Part shown: in pieces, positions 15,544 through 24,532 of the stretch
Position numbering within the stretch: position 1 is the stretch's first letter
Layout of the letters: each line of letters starts with the position of its first letter
DNA from: Saprospiraceae bacterium
GTDB lineage: Bacteria > Bacteroidota > Bacteroidia > Chitinophagales > Saprospiraceae
Direction of reading: 5' to 3'
DNA length: 36,944 bases
NCBI GenBank assembly: GCA_020852155.1
Contig: JADZBJ010000287.1
Coordinates: 1-36,944 of the forward strand
Notes under the pieces: model-generated
Seen by the model: the letters and a program-made list of their open reading frames with translations, nothing else
The model's database searches: none
What the model was told of the DNA's origin: nothing
Made by a program: the position numbers and the translations under genes

Positions 15544-16560
15544 TCATTTTTCAAGCAATTTTTCAAACACCATCGCGCCCGCCAACATCAGGGGCAAAGC
15601 AGGAAACAACGTAACAACATTGGGCGTCATTCCGTTTTTTTCCAAAAATAGCAACCACATATCCAGTAGCAGCACGTGAATCAGGTACAGCGAGAAAGAG
15701 AAACTGCCCACCCACAAAAAGAATCGTTTCAGCCAGGCCAATCCGGTCAGGTACAGTCCGAAACACAAGGAAGTATAACCCGCCAGCGCCGGCATATCAT
15801 TGAAAATTCGGCCGGGCGCACCCATGCGCCGAACCATCAAAAACATTAGCCCCATTGAAAGGGCCGCCACTATGCCGGTCAGCAAAACTTTTGCCATGAG
15901 CGACAAACGTTCGAAGCGCTGCCAAAGAATCGGAAATCCATTGTTGTGCCATTGTTTCCAGGCATCTGCCAAAGCCATACCCAGCGCAAACTCCCAGATA
16001 AATTGCAGCGAACAGCCGTTCCAGGTGCGGTGACTGCCCTTGTCCAGCGCATACGTCAGCACCCACCAGCCTGTCGAAATCAATAATCCTGTGAGCGCAA
16101 ACGGCCAACGTCTCAGGCGGCGCAACATCGCCAGCAGCACCGGAAAAAGCATATAAAACTGTACTACCGCGCTGATAAACCAGAAATGCCCGCCAAACGA
16201 CTCAATGTATTCATCCGAAAACATCTGATACAACAGCACACCAGCCAGCCAGGCGTCCCAGTCATTCGGGAAAAAACCCAGTGCATAATGCGCCAGTAAA
16301 CTCAGCGTCAGCGCCACCACGAATGGCCACCAGACTTTCAACAGACGCCGCTGCCAAAAATCTACTGCCTGAAATGGTTCCCTGACCGACAACATCAGCC
16401 CGAAACCTGACAATAAAAAGAACAGATGAACGCCAGTGCCGCCAAAAGTAATTGCCTGTTGCAAGCCCTGCGAAAGTGGCGCTTTTTGCAGCAGGTGAAA
16501 TACGACAATCGTAAAAATGGCGTAACCTCTGGCAAAATCTATGAACTCAATTTTTTTCAT
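15544..16560 (-). CDS. Acyltransferase 3 (OafA/YrhL) family membrane protein
   Basis: A 338-residue polytopic membrane protein. The start at ATG 16560 gives MKKIEFIDFARGYAIFTIVVFHLL, the conserved family opening in which the Arg in FARG and the His in VFH (about residue 21) are the expected catalytic pair. About ten hydrophobic segments follow, including FLLSGFGLML (about 48-57) and HFWFISAVVQFYMLFPVL. Members transfer O-acetyl or other acyl groups to sugars of surface polysaccharides or peptidoglycan; the acceptor here is unknown. The start overlaps the polX stop as ATGA, so translation is likely coupled although no functional link is apparent. An upstream in-frame start exists but would lie inside polX. 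Confidence 0.88.
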   Translation of the reverse strand: MKKIEFIDFARGYAIFTIVVFHLLQKAPLSQGLQQAITFGGTGVHLFFLLSGFGLMLSVREPFQAVDFWQRRLLKVWWPFVVALTLSLLAHYALGFFPNDWDAWLAGVLLYQMFSDEYIESFGGHFWFISAVVQFYMLFPVLLAMLRRLRRWPFALTGLLISTGWWVLTYALDKGSHRTWNGCSLQFIWEFALGMALADAWKQWHNNGFPILWQRFERLSLMAKVLLTGIVAALSMGLMFLMVRRMGAPGRIFNDMPALAGYTSLCFGLYLTGLAWLKRFFLWVGSFSFSLYLIHVLLLDMWLLFLEKNGMTPNVVTLFPALPLMLAGAMVFEKLLEK

Positions 16561-18200
16561 CGCTTCAGCCAGTTGGAAACATCGCCTGCATTCAGGCAAT
16601 GCGCTGCCGTCAGCCCGCCTTTTCGGGCGACCATCAGGCCATATTTCACATCATGGATACCCTCGCGGCTGTGCGCATCGGGGTTGATGCTGATTTTGAT
16701 GCCCCGGCGCATGGCTTCAGGAATGAGCGTCCAGTCAATATCCAGGCGGTGCGGATTGGCATTCAATTCAATGGCCACGCCGTGTTTTTGGCAGGCGTCC
16801 ATCACGGCCGTCCAGTCCAGCGGGTAGCCTTCGCGGCTCAGCAAGAGCCGTCCGGTCGGGTGCCCCAATATGGTGGTGTACGGATTTTCGATGGCCCTGA
16901 CGACCCGTTCAGTGGCCTTTTCGATGGCCATTTTCAGGTTGCTGTGTACCGACGCAATGACGAAATCAAAACCGGCCAGTATGTCGTCGGGATAATCCAA
17001 TGAGCCATCGTTCAGGATGTCGCTTTCAATGCCTTTCAGGATGCGAAACGGCGCCATTTCCTGATTGAGTGCGTCAATTTCAGCCCATTGGGCCACGACC
17101 CTGTCTGCTTTCAGGCCATTGGCATAAAAAGCCGATTGGCTGTGGTCTGTAATACCGATATAGGCATACCCCAGCGAGCGTGCGTATTCGCACATGTCGC
17201 GCAGCGAATGCAGACCGTCGCTCCAGGTCGTGTGAATGTGCAGCACACCGCGCAGGGTTATGTCAAGTGCTGCTTTAGGTAAAATGGGGGGCTGGCCTCC
17301 TTCGGGCAACAAATCGCGTTGTTCGGGCCAAACAAAGGCAGTGCTTGAACGCTCGAAAACAGCCGTTTCGTCAGGTAAATTCCTGAAATCAACGCCTGCA
17401 TTGTCACGGACAAACTGCTCGACAAACTCGCGGCTTCCCGTCAGTTTGAATTGTTTGGAACCCCATTCATCGGGCTGGCAAGTATGTACCCATACCGTGG
17501 CATTGTCGCCAATTCGAATTTTGTAGCCACCGCCTTCGGCGCTTTGTACAGAACGGTCATCGCTGTCTTCCAGGTTCAAGGTCAGCGCCTCGTTACTGGC
17601 GGCCAGCAATTCGACCTGGCTCACCACAGGGGCTGTCCGACGCAGATCGCCGACGGTTTCGATGCGCGCCGATGGCCAGCATTCGCGCAGCCATTGAATA
17701 GTTTGTTCGGCAGCGTCAAAAGCGGCGTCAAGGCGTAGTTTGTCGCGACTTTTAAAGAAATATTCCAGTTTTTTCTGAAGGTCTTCCTGCGTTTTCAGGC
17801 CAAAACCCTTGAATTCAATCAGTCGGTTTTCGTTGCAGGCATACCAGAGTTCGCCGACGGTTTCGATGCCCATATCTTTCCAGACGACGCGGACTTTCTT
17901 GGGGCCAAATCCGTTTACTTCGAGCATTTCCACCACGCCGGGCGGCGTTTTTTCGCGGTATTGTTCGAGAGTCGTCATGCGGCCGTTGCCGAGCAATTCC
18001 CGAATTTTGGAGGCAATGGCCGGGCCAACGCCCTTGATATTTTTGATGTCGGCATCGCTCATGCCTTCCAGCGGCGCATCAAGTTTGCGCAGGTTCAGGT
18101 AGGCATTTCTGTACGATCGTATGCGAAAGTCGTCTTCCTCATGCAATTCCATGAGGTTGGCCAGATCGTCGAAGGCGTAAGCGATTTGTTTGTTCGTCAT
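16557..18200 (-). CDS. polX: PolX-family protein with degenerate polymerase site and intact PHP exonuclease domain
   Basis: A 547-residue protein with PolX domain order. A helical HhH part (about 1-150) contains IKGVGPAIASKI (54-65) and VNGFGPKKVR (95-104). A nucleotidyltransferase-like part spans about 155-295 and a PHP domain about 315-547. PHP metal ligands are all visible: HIHTTWSD (His321, His323), ITDHS (Asp352, His353), GIESD (Glu392), SVHSN (His419), GHPTG (His447) and NPDAHS (Asp508, His510). The polymerase aspartates are gone: GDLRR (184-188) is kept, but the DxD position reads QVE (195-197) and the third Asp aligns with Trp237. The protein is therefore probably a Mn-dependent 3'-5' exonuclease or phosphoesterase acting on DNA and not a polymerase. 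Confidence 0.88.
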   Translation of the reverse strand: MTNKQIAYAFDDLANLMELHEEDDFRIRSYRNAYLNLRKLDAPLEGMSDADIKNIKGVGPAIASKIRELLGNGRMTTLEQYREKTPPGVVEMLEVNGFGPKKVRVVWKDMGIETVGELWYACNENRLIEFKGFGLKTQEDLQKKLEYFFKSRDKLRLDAAFDAAEQTIQWLRECWPSARIETVGDLRRTAPVVSQVELLAASNEALTLNLEDSDDRSVQSAEGGGYKIRIGDNATVWVHTCQPDEWGSKQFKLTGSREFVEQFVRDNAGVDFRNLPDETAVFERSSTAFVWPEQRDLLPEGGQPPILPKAALDITLRGVLHIHTTWSDGLHSLRDMCEYARSLGYAYIGITDHSQSAFYANGLKADRVVAQWAEIDALNQEMAPFRILKGIESDILNDGSLDYPDDILAGFDFVIASVHSNLKMAIEKATERVVRAIENPYTTILGHPTGRLLLSREGYPLDWTAVMDACQKHGVAIELNANPHRLDIDWTLIPEAMRRGIKISINPDAHSREGIHDVKYGLMVARKGGLTAAHCLNAGDVSNWLKR

Positions 18201-18348
18201 GTTGAGGAGGCAGTCGGTTTATAACGGGCAAAGAAAATGAAAAACAGGATAAAGGTGGCAGGGAAAAGGTGAAGGATTCGCGGTCTCCGGCATTTGAAAT
18301 ATTCAGGAAAAACACCTGACTTTTCACGAGGAAAAACCTACAAAAAGA

Positions 18349-20931
18349 TCATTGTCTCTCAACTTTTACCAACCGGATCATGGTGGTTCCGGCATCCGTG
18401 CGAATGTTCAATTGATACATACCTGGCGGCAAATGTCCGGCATTCAACCGTGTTGCCAGAGGTTGCTCCGGCTTGTGTTCCACCACTACCCTGCCAGCCA
18501 TATCGAACAGGGTTAGTGCAGTCAGGCAAGCGCCGGATGACTTCACTTCAATCCATGAACCGACCGGATTGGGAAAAACCTGAATACCGCTCATTTGATC
18601 TATTTCATTTGTGCCCACTGTAACGCCGATGGTTTGTTGAATAATGTTTGCGCCGCAAGGGTTACTGGCCACCAAAGTCACCACAAACGTCCCATTTTCC
18701 GCGTACTGATGCTGTGGGTTGATGGCTTCTACAAAACCGGAACCATCGCCAAAATCCCAGGTGTACTGTGTCGCGCCAGCGCTTGAATTATTAACCTGAA
18801 GCACACCGCCGGGCAATAGTTGCGCCGTAAATCCCGCTACCGGAGCATCATATACCGCTACTTCGATGGTCGCCTGACTTTGGCTGCTGCCGACGCCGTT
18901 GCTCGCCGTCAATGTCACGGTGTAGGAACCACTGGCACTGTACGTCACTTCAGGATGAACCGACGACGAGGTGGCTGGCGTCCCGCCTGGAAATTCCCAC
19001 GCAAACGACTGCGCATTATTGGAAGATGTATTTTCAAAGGTCACGACCACTGGCCCGCAGGATTGAACGGTATCCGGCGCTATAAAACTGGCCTCCGGCG
19101 AAAAGTAAATTGCTACAGGTTTGGTGATCGAAATGCTGTCGCAGCCATTCCAGACGGTAAACGTCACGGCATAGGTGCTGTCTTTGGGGAAAAAATGAAC
19201 AGGAGCAGCTTCATGACTAATCGGACTGCCATCGCCAAAATTCCAGGTATAACCCAAGGCGTTTTGGCTGAAATTGACAAAAGTCACTGTATTGTCCGGC
19301 TGTAAAATATAGTCAAAATCTGCCGCAGGCGCTGGTAAAACAGTCAATGCAGATTCGGATGATTGAATTTCGTAGCAGCCCGGCCGAATGACACGGCAGC
19401 GCACTTTCAAGCCGGTTTGCGACAATTGTACATTCGGAATGACCAGTGTATCGCCATTATATCCGGGCCACATGAGGTTAGCCAGAATGTCCGCCCAGCC
19501 GTTGCCGGCATTGATTTGCCATTGATAATTCCATACGCCTGTGTTGGCCGCAATGCCGAACACCGCGTTTTGGCCAAGGCATACGGTATCTGGTATTTGG
19601 GCAGAAATCAGGACTGGTGCGAGGTTGTTGTTATTATCCTGAGGCACGACATTTAATGCTCCCAAAACGCCCGAACTGCCGTATGCGGCATTGCTTGTGC
19701 TACCGACGCAACCATTGGTGGATAAGGTGATGATACCTGGCGCTCCGCCCTGTGGCACACCGATGCCTGTCAGGTTGGTACTGATATGCCCTCCTGCGCC
19801 GCCGCCGCCGGGGCCGTTGCAACGGTCATTATTCAGGTTGGCAGTGTTGCCGCCGCGGCCGCCATCTGCCCGAACCGTCGCATTGGATATACCGGATGAG
19901 ACATCTAATTGAATATACCCGCCTGCGCCGCCGCCACCCGCACCATCGCCAGTAGCAGTCCGGGCTGATGCGCCATTAGCAGTTATGACAGCATGACTGC
20001 CCTCTATACGCCCTGCGCGAACCATGACAATGCCGCCGCCATTGGCTCCGTCGCTGCCTGTCCCGTTGTTGCTGTGGCCAGCGCCGCCGCCGCCGCCCAG
20101 ATAAATGCGATGGTCATTGACGTTAAGTCCGCGACCACCAAGGCCAGGGAAGTAACCATCGCAGCCGAAGGTGGCTGGTTCGTCGTTTTCACCACCTTGT
20201 CCGCCAGCCGATGTATTGCCGCCACCGCCACCACCGGAGTTGTGGTCGTTGCCGCCGCCGCCGCCATTGGCCTGAGGTCCGCGCCCAAGTTCCTGACCAG
20301 GCAGTATTTTGGCGATGCCTTCGCCTTTGGTACCGCCGCGCCAATTACCCAGCCCATAAACATAACCGGATTCGCCCACCACCCAGGAGCAATTATTGTT
20401 CGGTGCTACATACGCTACCCCGCCGCGAAAGCCGCTGCCGTCGGCAATAATTGGCGCATTCAAGGTTAAGGCGCCACTGACTTCCAGCGCCATTACGCCT
20501 CCGGTTTGGCCATTCCCCGGCTGTGGTCGAAGCGTATCCTGTACAATTACATTGACAAAACGGGGAATACTGACTGCCTGAAACTGCCCGGCAACCCAGT
20601 TGTGCCGAAAGCGGTATCTGACAAAAATATCCGAACTGCCCACAGAATCAATTTCATTGCGCTCGTATTGCCCGGCCATTCCCAGGGTCTGAATGCTGCC
20701 AAACTGTGCATTATTGGAAGTCTGGATACTCGCGCCCTGCATTTGAATCAGTAACAACGCATCGCCTTGTCGGAAACCGGTCGTATCGTTTACGATCAGG
20801 CGACCCAGGCAAGTATCTATCGCGGTAATGGTGGTATAATGGTTGATAATTCCGCTAATGGCCGTATTTTGGCTGTTTAATGACAACGCGATACTCCAAA
20901 AACAAATCAGAAGAAGGGGAAATTTTATCAT
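18349..20931 (-). CDS. Glycine-rich PKD-domain surface protein with T9SS sorting domain
   Basis: An 860-residue protein. Start ATG 20931 gives the signal peptide MIKFPLLLICFWSIALSLNS; the longer frame has no signal. After an N-terminal beta region, about residues 195-430 are strongly glycine-rich with GGGGG runs alternating with Asn and Asp, resembling glycine-rich structural or adhesive proteins. Three PKD-type modules follow, marked by YTWNFGDGSPISH, FAWEFPGGTPATS and YTWDFGDGSGF (about 570-770). The last ~80 residues are a type A T9SS sorting domain: VFPNPVGSWIEV, LFDMAGRVVVE, LPPGMYQLNI and RLVKVERQ. The protein is expected on the cell surface or secreted; no catalytic site is seen. It diverges from the response regulator gene. 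Confidence 0.87.
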   Translation of the reverse strand: MIKFPLLLICFWSIALSLNSQNTAISGIINHYTTITAIDTCLGRLIVNDTTGFRQGDALLLIQMQGASIQTSNNAQFGSIQTLGMAGQYERNEIDSVGSSDIFVRYRFRHNWVAGQFQAVSIPRFVNVIVQDTLRPQPGNGQTGGVMALEVSGALTLNAPIIADGSGFRGGVAYVAPNNNCSWVVGESGYVYGLGNWRGGTKGEGIAKILPGQELGRGPQANGGGGGNDHNSGGGGGGNTSAGGQGGENDEPATFGCDGYFPGLGGRGLNVNDHRIYLGGGGGAGHSNNGTGSDGANGGGIVMVRAGRIEGSHAVITANGASARTATGDGAGGGGAGGYIQLDVSSGISNATVRADGGRGGNTANLNNDRCNGPGGGGAGGHISTNLTGIGVPQGGAPGIITLSTNGCVGSTSNAAYGSSGVLGALNVVPQDNNNNLAPVLISAQIPDTVCLGQNAVFGIAANTGVWNYQWQINAGNGWADILANLMWPGYNGDTLVIPNVQLSQTGLKVRCRVIRPGCYEIQSSESALTVLPAPAADFDYILQPDNTVTFVNFSQNALGYTWNFGDGSPISHEAAPVHFFPKDSTYAVTFTVWNGCDSISITKPVAIYFSPEASFIAPDTVQSCGPVVVTFENTSSNNAQSFAWEFPGGTPATSSSVHPEVTYSASGSYTVTLTASNGVGSSQSQATIEVAVYDAPVAGFTAQLLPGGVLQVNNSSAGATQYTWDFGDGSGFVEAINPQHQYAENGTFVVTLVASNPCGANIIQQTIGVTVGTNEIDQMSGIQVFPNPVGSWIEVKSSGACLTALTLFDMAGRVVVEHKPEQPLATRLNAGHLPPGMYQLNIRTDAGTTMIRLVKVERQ

Positions 20932-21077
20932 GTCAACTAAAGTGGTATTGCCGGGAAAAGTGTTTTGGGGCACCTTTGTATAAGAACTTGTTCGTAATTT
21001 TATGCACGAGGTCACATTATCCATTTTCAAATAAACCTTCACCAATTCCATCATCATTCCATCATCCCTGCCGACTT

Positions 21078-21740
21078 ATGGATCACATCAAACTCTGCAT
21101 TGTTGAAGACGAAATCGAGTTTCAAGACTGGATACTTGACGAATTAAGCGCTGACCCTCGCTTTGAATGCCTGGGGGTTTTTGATACTGCCGAAGCCGCT
21201 TTGCGCAAAATTCCGCTATTGCGACCGGATATTGTACTCATGGACCTGGGTTTAAATAAAAGTGAAATGAAAGGACATGAGTGCATGTTGCGGCTTAAAC
21301 TCATCAGTCCTGACATGAAATTTATCGTCATTTCTTCTTTCAGCGACGACGACAAGGTGTTTGAAGCCCTGAAAGTCGGCGCAGGCGCATACATCGTTAA
21401 AGGCGATATTTCCAAAACGTTGCTGACGGTTATCGAAGAATTTTACCTGGGCGGCGCGCCTATGTCGCCCGAAATTGCCCGAAAAGTACTGATGAGTTTT
21501 CACAAACCAGCTGAAGACATGGCGTTGTTGCAAACCCTGTCGGATCGGGAACGCGCCGTTTTGGAGCCGTTGTCAAAAGGGTTTTTGTACAAGGAAATTG
21601 CCGACATGCTGCCCAATGAAAACGATCCCAACAAAAACATTTCCGAAGGCACGGTTAAGAAGCACGCCCACAATATTTACCAGAAATTGCAGGTCAACAA
21701 TCGCGTTGAGGCCATCAGAAAATATTTGAACTGGTTCTGA
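21078..21740 (+). CDS. NarL/FixJ (LuxR-type) response regulator
   Basis: A 220-residue two-component regulator. The receiver domain (about 1-125) has the acidic cluster IVEDE (9-12), phospho-acceptor Asp56 in VLMDLGLN, Ser86/87 in VISSFSDDD and Lys108 in YIVKGD. The output domain (about 150-218) is a LuxR helix-turn-helix: LSDRERAVLEPLSKGFLYKEIA, then NISEGTVKKHAHNIYQKLQVNNR. A ten-residue loop (NENDPNKN) lies between the HTH helices, as in several Bacteroidota members. Start ATG 21078 is chosen because it begins the first beta strand of the receiver. No histidine kinase is in the window, so the partner is unknown. The divergent position might indicate control of the PKD protein, which is only inference. 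Confidence 0.92.
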   Translation: MDHIKLCIVEDEIEFQDWILDELSADPRFECLGVFDTAEAALRKIPLLRPDIVLMDLGLNKSEMKGHECMLRLKLISPDMKFIVISSFSDDDKVFEALKVGAGAYIVKGDISKTLLTVIEEFYLGGAPMSPEIARKVLMSFHKPAEDMALLQTLSDRERAVLEPLSKGFLYKEIADMLPNENDPNKNISEGTVKKHAHNIYQKLQVNNRVEAIRKYLNWF

Positions 21741-21798
21741 ACCATAACATACGCTACCTTTGAGCGCCGCGGCAGATGAATGTCCGGCCCTTCAGGTC

Positions 21799-23001
21799 AT
21801 GTCCAACCCGAAACGAATTATCCTCGGCGTTACAGGTTCTATTGCAGCGTACAAGGCCGCACACCTGACGCGTCTTATGATCAAAAAAGGCGCAGAAGTT
21901 CAGGTGCTGATGACGCATGCTGCCACGGATTTTATTGCTCCGCTGACGCTATCCACGCTGTCGAAAAAGCCTGTTATCACCGATGTTCACAGCGAATCGG
22001 CCTGGAACAACCACGTCGAACTCGGCCTTTGGGCGGATGCCCTGCTGATCGCGCCGGCATCAGCCAATACGCTGGCCAAATTGGCCAACGGCCTCTGCGA
22101 TAATGTGGTCAGCGCCGTTTACCTGTCGGCGCGCTGTCCGGTTTTCGTCGCTCCGGCCATGGATGTGGACATGTGGCGTCATCCGGCGACACAAGCCAAT
22201 ATCCGCCGATTGCAGGAACACGGCGTACACATCATCCCGGTCGGGCATGGTGAATTAGCCAGCGGCCTCATCGGCGACGGGCGAATGGCCGAACCCGAAG
22301 AAATCCTCGATTTTACAGAAAAAACACTGCTCGACCTGAAAAGTCGGCAAGGCAGCCTTACTGGCAAAACAGCGCTGGTTACCGCCGGTCCGACCCACGA
22401 AGCACTCGATCCCGTGCGCTTCATTGGCAATCATTCGAGCGGTAAAATGGGCATCGCCATCGCGCAGGAACTCGCCAATCGTGGCGCCGATGTTCGCCTG
22501 GTGTTGGGGCCGGGCACTACTTCGCCTCCTGAGGATAAACGCATCACTGTCGTCAGGGTGCGTTCGGCTCAGGAAATGTACGACGCCTGCGAACCGGCAT
22601 TCGAGCCATCCGACATTGTCGTGCTGGCTGCTGCCGTCGCTGATTATCGCCCCGCCGAAGTATCGGACGTGAAAATCAAAAAGAAAGACACCGACATGAA
22701 CATTGCGCTGGTGCGCACGATTGACATTGCCGCCACGCTGGGCAAGAGAAAGCGCAAAGGGCAGGTGTTTGTCGGTTTTGCCCTCGAAACCAACGACGAG
22801 GAAGCCCATGCCCTCGGCAAACTGGAACGCAAGAATTTCGATTTCATCGTACTCAATTCGATGCGCGATGCCGGCGCCGGTTTTGGCCACGACACCAACA
22901 AAATTACCATCCTCCACCGCTCCGGTCAGCGCAAGGAATATCCCCTGAAATCCAAGACATCCGTCGCTGCTGATATTGTTGATGAAATTCAGGCAACATG
23001 A
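21799..23001 (+). CDS. coaBC: Bifunctional phosphopantothenoylcysteine decarboxylase / phosphopantothenate-cysteine ligase
   Basis: A 400-residue CoaBC, catalysing two consecutive steps of coenzyme A synthesis. The FMN-binding CoaC half (1-180) shows GVTGSIAAYKA (10-20), NNHVELG with catalytic His72, APASANTLAKLANG (85-98) and PAMDVDMW (119-126). The CoaB half (188-400) shows VTAGPTHEALDPVRFIGNHS (194-213), GKMG and AVADYRPAEVSDVKIKK (279-295). Two CoaC positions differ from E. coli: Asp122 where the classical motif has Asn, and Ser155 in ELASGLIGDGR where E. coli has the flap Cys. Start ATG 21799 is chosen over an upstream TTG because it directly precedes the first beta strand. The gene precedes porD, a phylum-typical pairing. 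Confidence 0.95.
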   Translation: MSNPKRIILGVTGSIAAYKAAHLTRLMIKKGAEVQVLMTHAATDFIAPLTLSTLSKKPVITDVHSESAWNNHVELGLWADALLIAPASANTLAKLANGLCDNVVSAVYLSARCPVFVAPAMDVDMWRHPATQANIRRLQEHGVHIIPVGHGELASGLIGDGRMAEPEEILDFTEKTLLDLKSRQGSLTGKTALVTAGPTHEALDPVRFIGNHSSGKMGIAIAQELANRGADVRLVLGPGTTSPPEDKRITVVRVRSAQEMYDACEPAFEPSDIVVLAAAVADYRPAEVSDVKIKKKDTDMNIALVRTIDIAATLGKRKRKGQVFVGFALETNDEEAHALGKLERKNFDFIVLNSMRDAGAGFGHDTNKITILHRSGQRKEYPLKSKTSVAADIVDEIQAT

Positions 23002-23054
23002 TAGCCAACCAGAAAGCCTTTTGGTGCGTCAGGGCGATAAATGGTATGTAAAAA

Positions 23055-23134
23055 GGTATGGGGTAAAGGGTTAAGGGTGAAAGGCATGGGGCGAGCAATT
23101 CGCCCATAACCCAATCATCAGTTTAACCCATACC
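23055..23134 (+). terminator. Inverted repeats after coaBC
   Basis: GGTATGGGGTAAAGGGTTA (from 23055) has a partial complement in TAACCCA and TTTAACCCATACC (to 23134). Nested inside is the hairpin ATGGGGCGA/TCGCCCAT (23086-23107). There is no T-run, so termination is uncertain, but the foldback shape matches other gaps in the window. Confidence 0.4.
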
Positions 23135-23164
23135 CGATTCCCGACTCCACAACAAAAAATAACG

Positions 23165-24082
23165 ATGTTGAATAAAATTCTGCTTCTCTTTTTTGCCTGT
23201 TTCATAGCCCAAATGGCTAATGCGCAGGGCGAATTGAATGCCAGCGTGCGCGTTTCCACGCCTCAGTTGCAACGTACCGAGCGCCGCGTTTTTGACGAAC
23301 TGGAAATAACGCTCAAAACCTTCCTGAACACCACCAAATGGACCAGCGACATCTATGAGCCTGACGAGCGCATCGAATGTAATTTCATTCTGACCATTTC
23401 GGAAGAATTGGATAATAATGGTTTTAAGGGCGAACTGGCGGTGCAAAGCACCCGGCCGGTGTATGGTTCAGGCTACAAAACGGCCTTGTTGTCGCACCTT
23501 GACAAGGATATCACATTTACGTACGAGCAAAATCAGCCCATCGAGTTTGTACTCGACAATGCTGAAAACCCCAATCTGGCGGCCTTGTTTGCTTTTTACG
23601 CTTATGTAATTCTGGGACTTGATTATGATTCCTATGCCCTGTATGGTGGTGACAACTACTTGCTGAATGCGCAGCAGATTGTCCAGAATATTCAGAACTC
23701 CAGCACCAATAATACAGCCGGCTGGCGTCCTTCAGATGGCGGTAAAAACCGCAACCGTTACTGGATTATTGAAAACCTGATGAATCCGAGGGTTAAACCT
23801 TTCAGGGCTGCCATGTACACCTACTATCGCAAAGGCCTGGATACATTTACGGCCGATCAGGACGGCGCCAAATCTGAAGTCCTGAAAGCGCTCGAAGAGG
23901 TGGAAAAAGTGAACGTGGCGTATTTCAACTCCATGATTGTACAAATGTTTGCCAACGCCAAGCGTGACGAACTGGTTGAAATGTGGAAAATCGGCGGCAA
24001 ACCGCAGAAAGAACGTGTGATTCAGATAATGAGTAAAATTGACCCGGCCAGTGGTGCGCGTTATCGCGAAATCGGGTTTTAA
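23165..24082 (+). CDS. porD: PorD-like type IX secretion accessory protein (DUF4835)
   Basis: A 305-residue protein with signal peptide MLNKILLLFFACFIAQMANAQ, then GELNASVRVSTPQLQRTERRVFDELEITL. Family features are the opening ELNA.V.V.., FLNTTKWTSDIY (about 56-67), the repeated aromatic strand pattern, YVILGLDYDSYALYGGD (about 141-157), the region NRYWIIENLMNPRVKPFR (about 197-214) and the Lys-rich C-terminal helices. The DUF4835/PorD family is linked to T9SS function in Porphyromonas and usually follows coaBC in Bacteroidota, as here. It is probably periplasmic or outer-membrane associated, and its biochemical role is poorly defined. recN, often next in other genomes, is not found. Confidence 0.85.
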   Translation: MLNKILLLFFACFIAQMANAQGELNASVRVSTPQLQRTERRVFDELEITLKTFLNTTKWTSDIYEPDERIECNFILTISEELDNNGFKGELAVQSTRPVYGSGYKTALLSHLDKDITFTYEQNQPIEFVLDNAENPNLAALFAFYAYVILGLDYDSYALYGGDNYLLNAQQIVQNIQNSSTNNTAGWRPSDGGKNRNRYWIIENLMNPRVKPFRAAMYTYYRKGLDTFTADQDGAKSEVLKALEEVEKVNVAYFNSMIVQMFANAKRDELVEMWKIGGKPQKERVIQIMSKIDPASGARYREIGF

Positions 24083-24142
24083 GCGTGTGTTCGGGAATTC
24101 GGTTTGTGCCGAAGTTATTTCGAACCATAAGGCATAAAAGAC

Positions 24143-24175
24143 AAACGCCTCATAGCATTGCTACGAGGCGTTTTT
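24143..24175 (+). terminator. Intrinsic terminator of porD
   Basis: AAACGCCTC (24143-24151) pairs with GAGGCGTTT, followed by a T-run, about 60 bp after the porD stop codon. Confidence 0.8.
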
Positions 24176-24202
24176 GATTTCAGGCGTTTAAACCTGAGAA
24201 TC

Positions 24203-24297
24203 AAAAAAGGCTGTCCCCTTTACATTGGCCTCGGATGAATGACGCTCTAGTGCTACCCTGGCTTTGCATCCACCCTTTTCGAAAGAGAACAAGCCTT
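24203..24297 (-). ncRNA. Candidate structured minus-strand RNA
   Basis: Read on the minus strand, AAGGCTTGTTCTC (from 24297) pairs with GGGGACAGCCTT (to 24207) over twelve pairs with one bulged U, directly followed by U6 (24208-24203). Between them lie a CTCTT/AAGGG hairpin and the segment GATGCAAAGCCAGGG. That segment resembles the GACGCAAAGCCACGGG core of c-di-GMP-I riboswitches, but the second conserved half was not found. Both flanking genes are on the plus strand, so no gene is placed to be regulated in cis. A free small RNA is the better reading. Confidence 0.35.
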
Positions 24298-24361
24298 ATT
24301 TCTTAAGCTTGTCATGGAAATCTCCCGCCGCTTGAACGGAAGGATGGACAAAGAAACGGAA

Positions 24362-24417
24362 TTTTTTTTTGCTGCAAGATTTTTTTTCGTTTTTTTTTAG
24401 CAACGTGCATTTTTTTT
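24362..24417. other. Phased T-tracts (predicted curved DNA)
   Basis: Four T-runs of 8-9 bases start at 24362, 24380, 24390 and 24410, spaced by 18, 10 and 20 bp, close to whole turns of the helix. Phased A/T tracts are known to bend DNA. The block lies about 115 bp upstream of the dehydratase start. The remaining bases to 24532 show no other feature. Confidence 0.6.
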
Positions 24418-24532
24418 CTTTCAGGCCAAACACTACCCTGCAACTGATCGCAAAATGGTGCTGTCGAGAGATAAATTACGTTAGCCAAATCACTTAGAGG
24501 TTGTTTTGCGCAGGATAACTAACTTGCACGCC

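Noticed and set aside
24203..24297. A complete c-di-GMP-I riboswitch
   Set aside because: Only the first core segment matches; the second half and a GNRA-closed hairpin are missing, and no gene follows on that strand.
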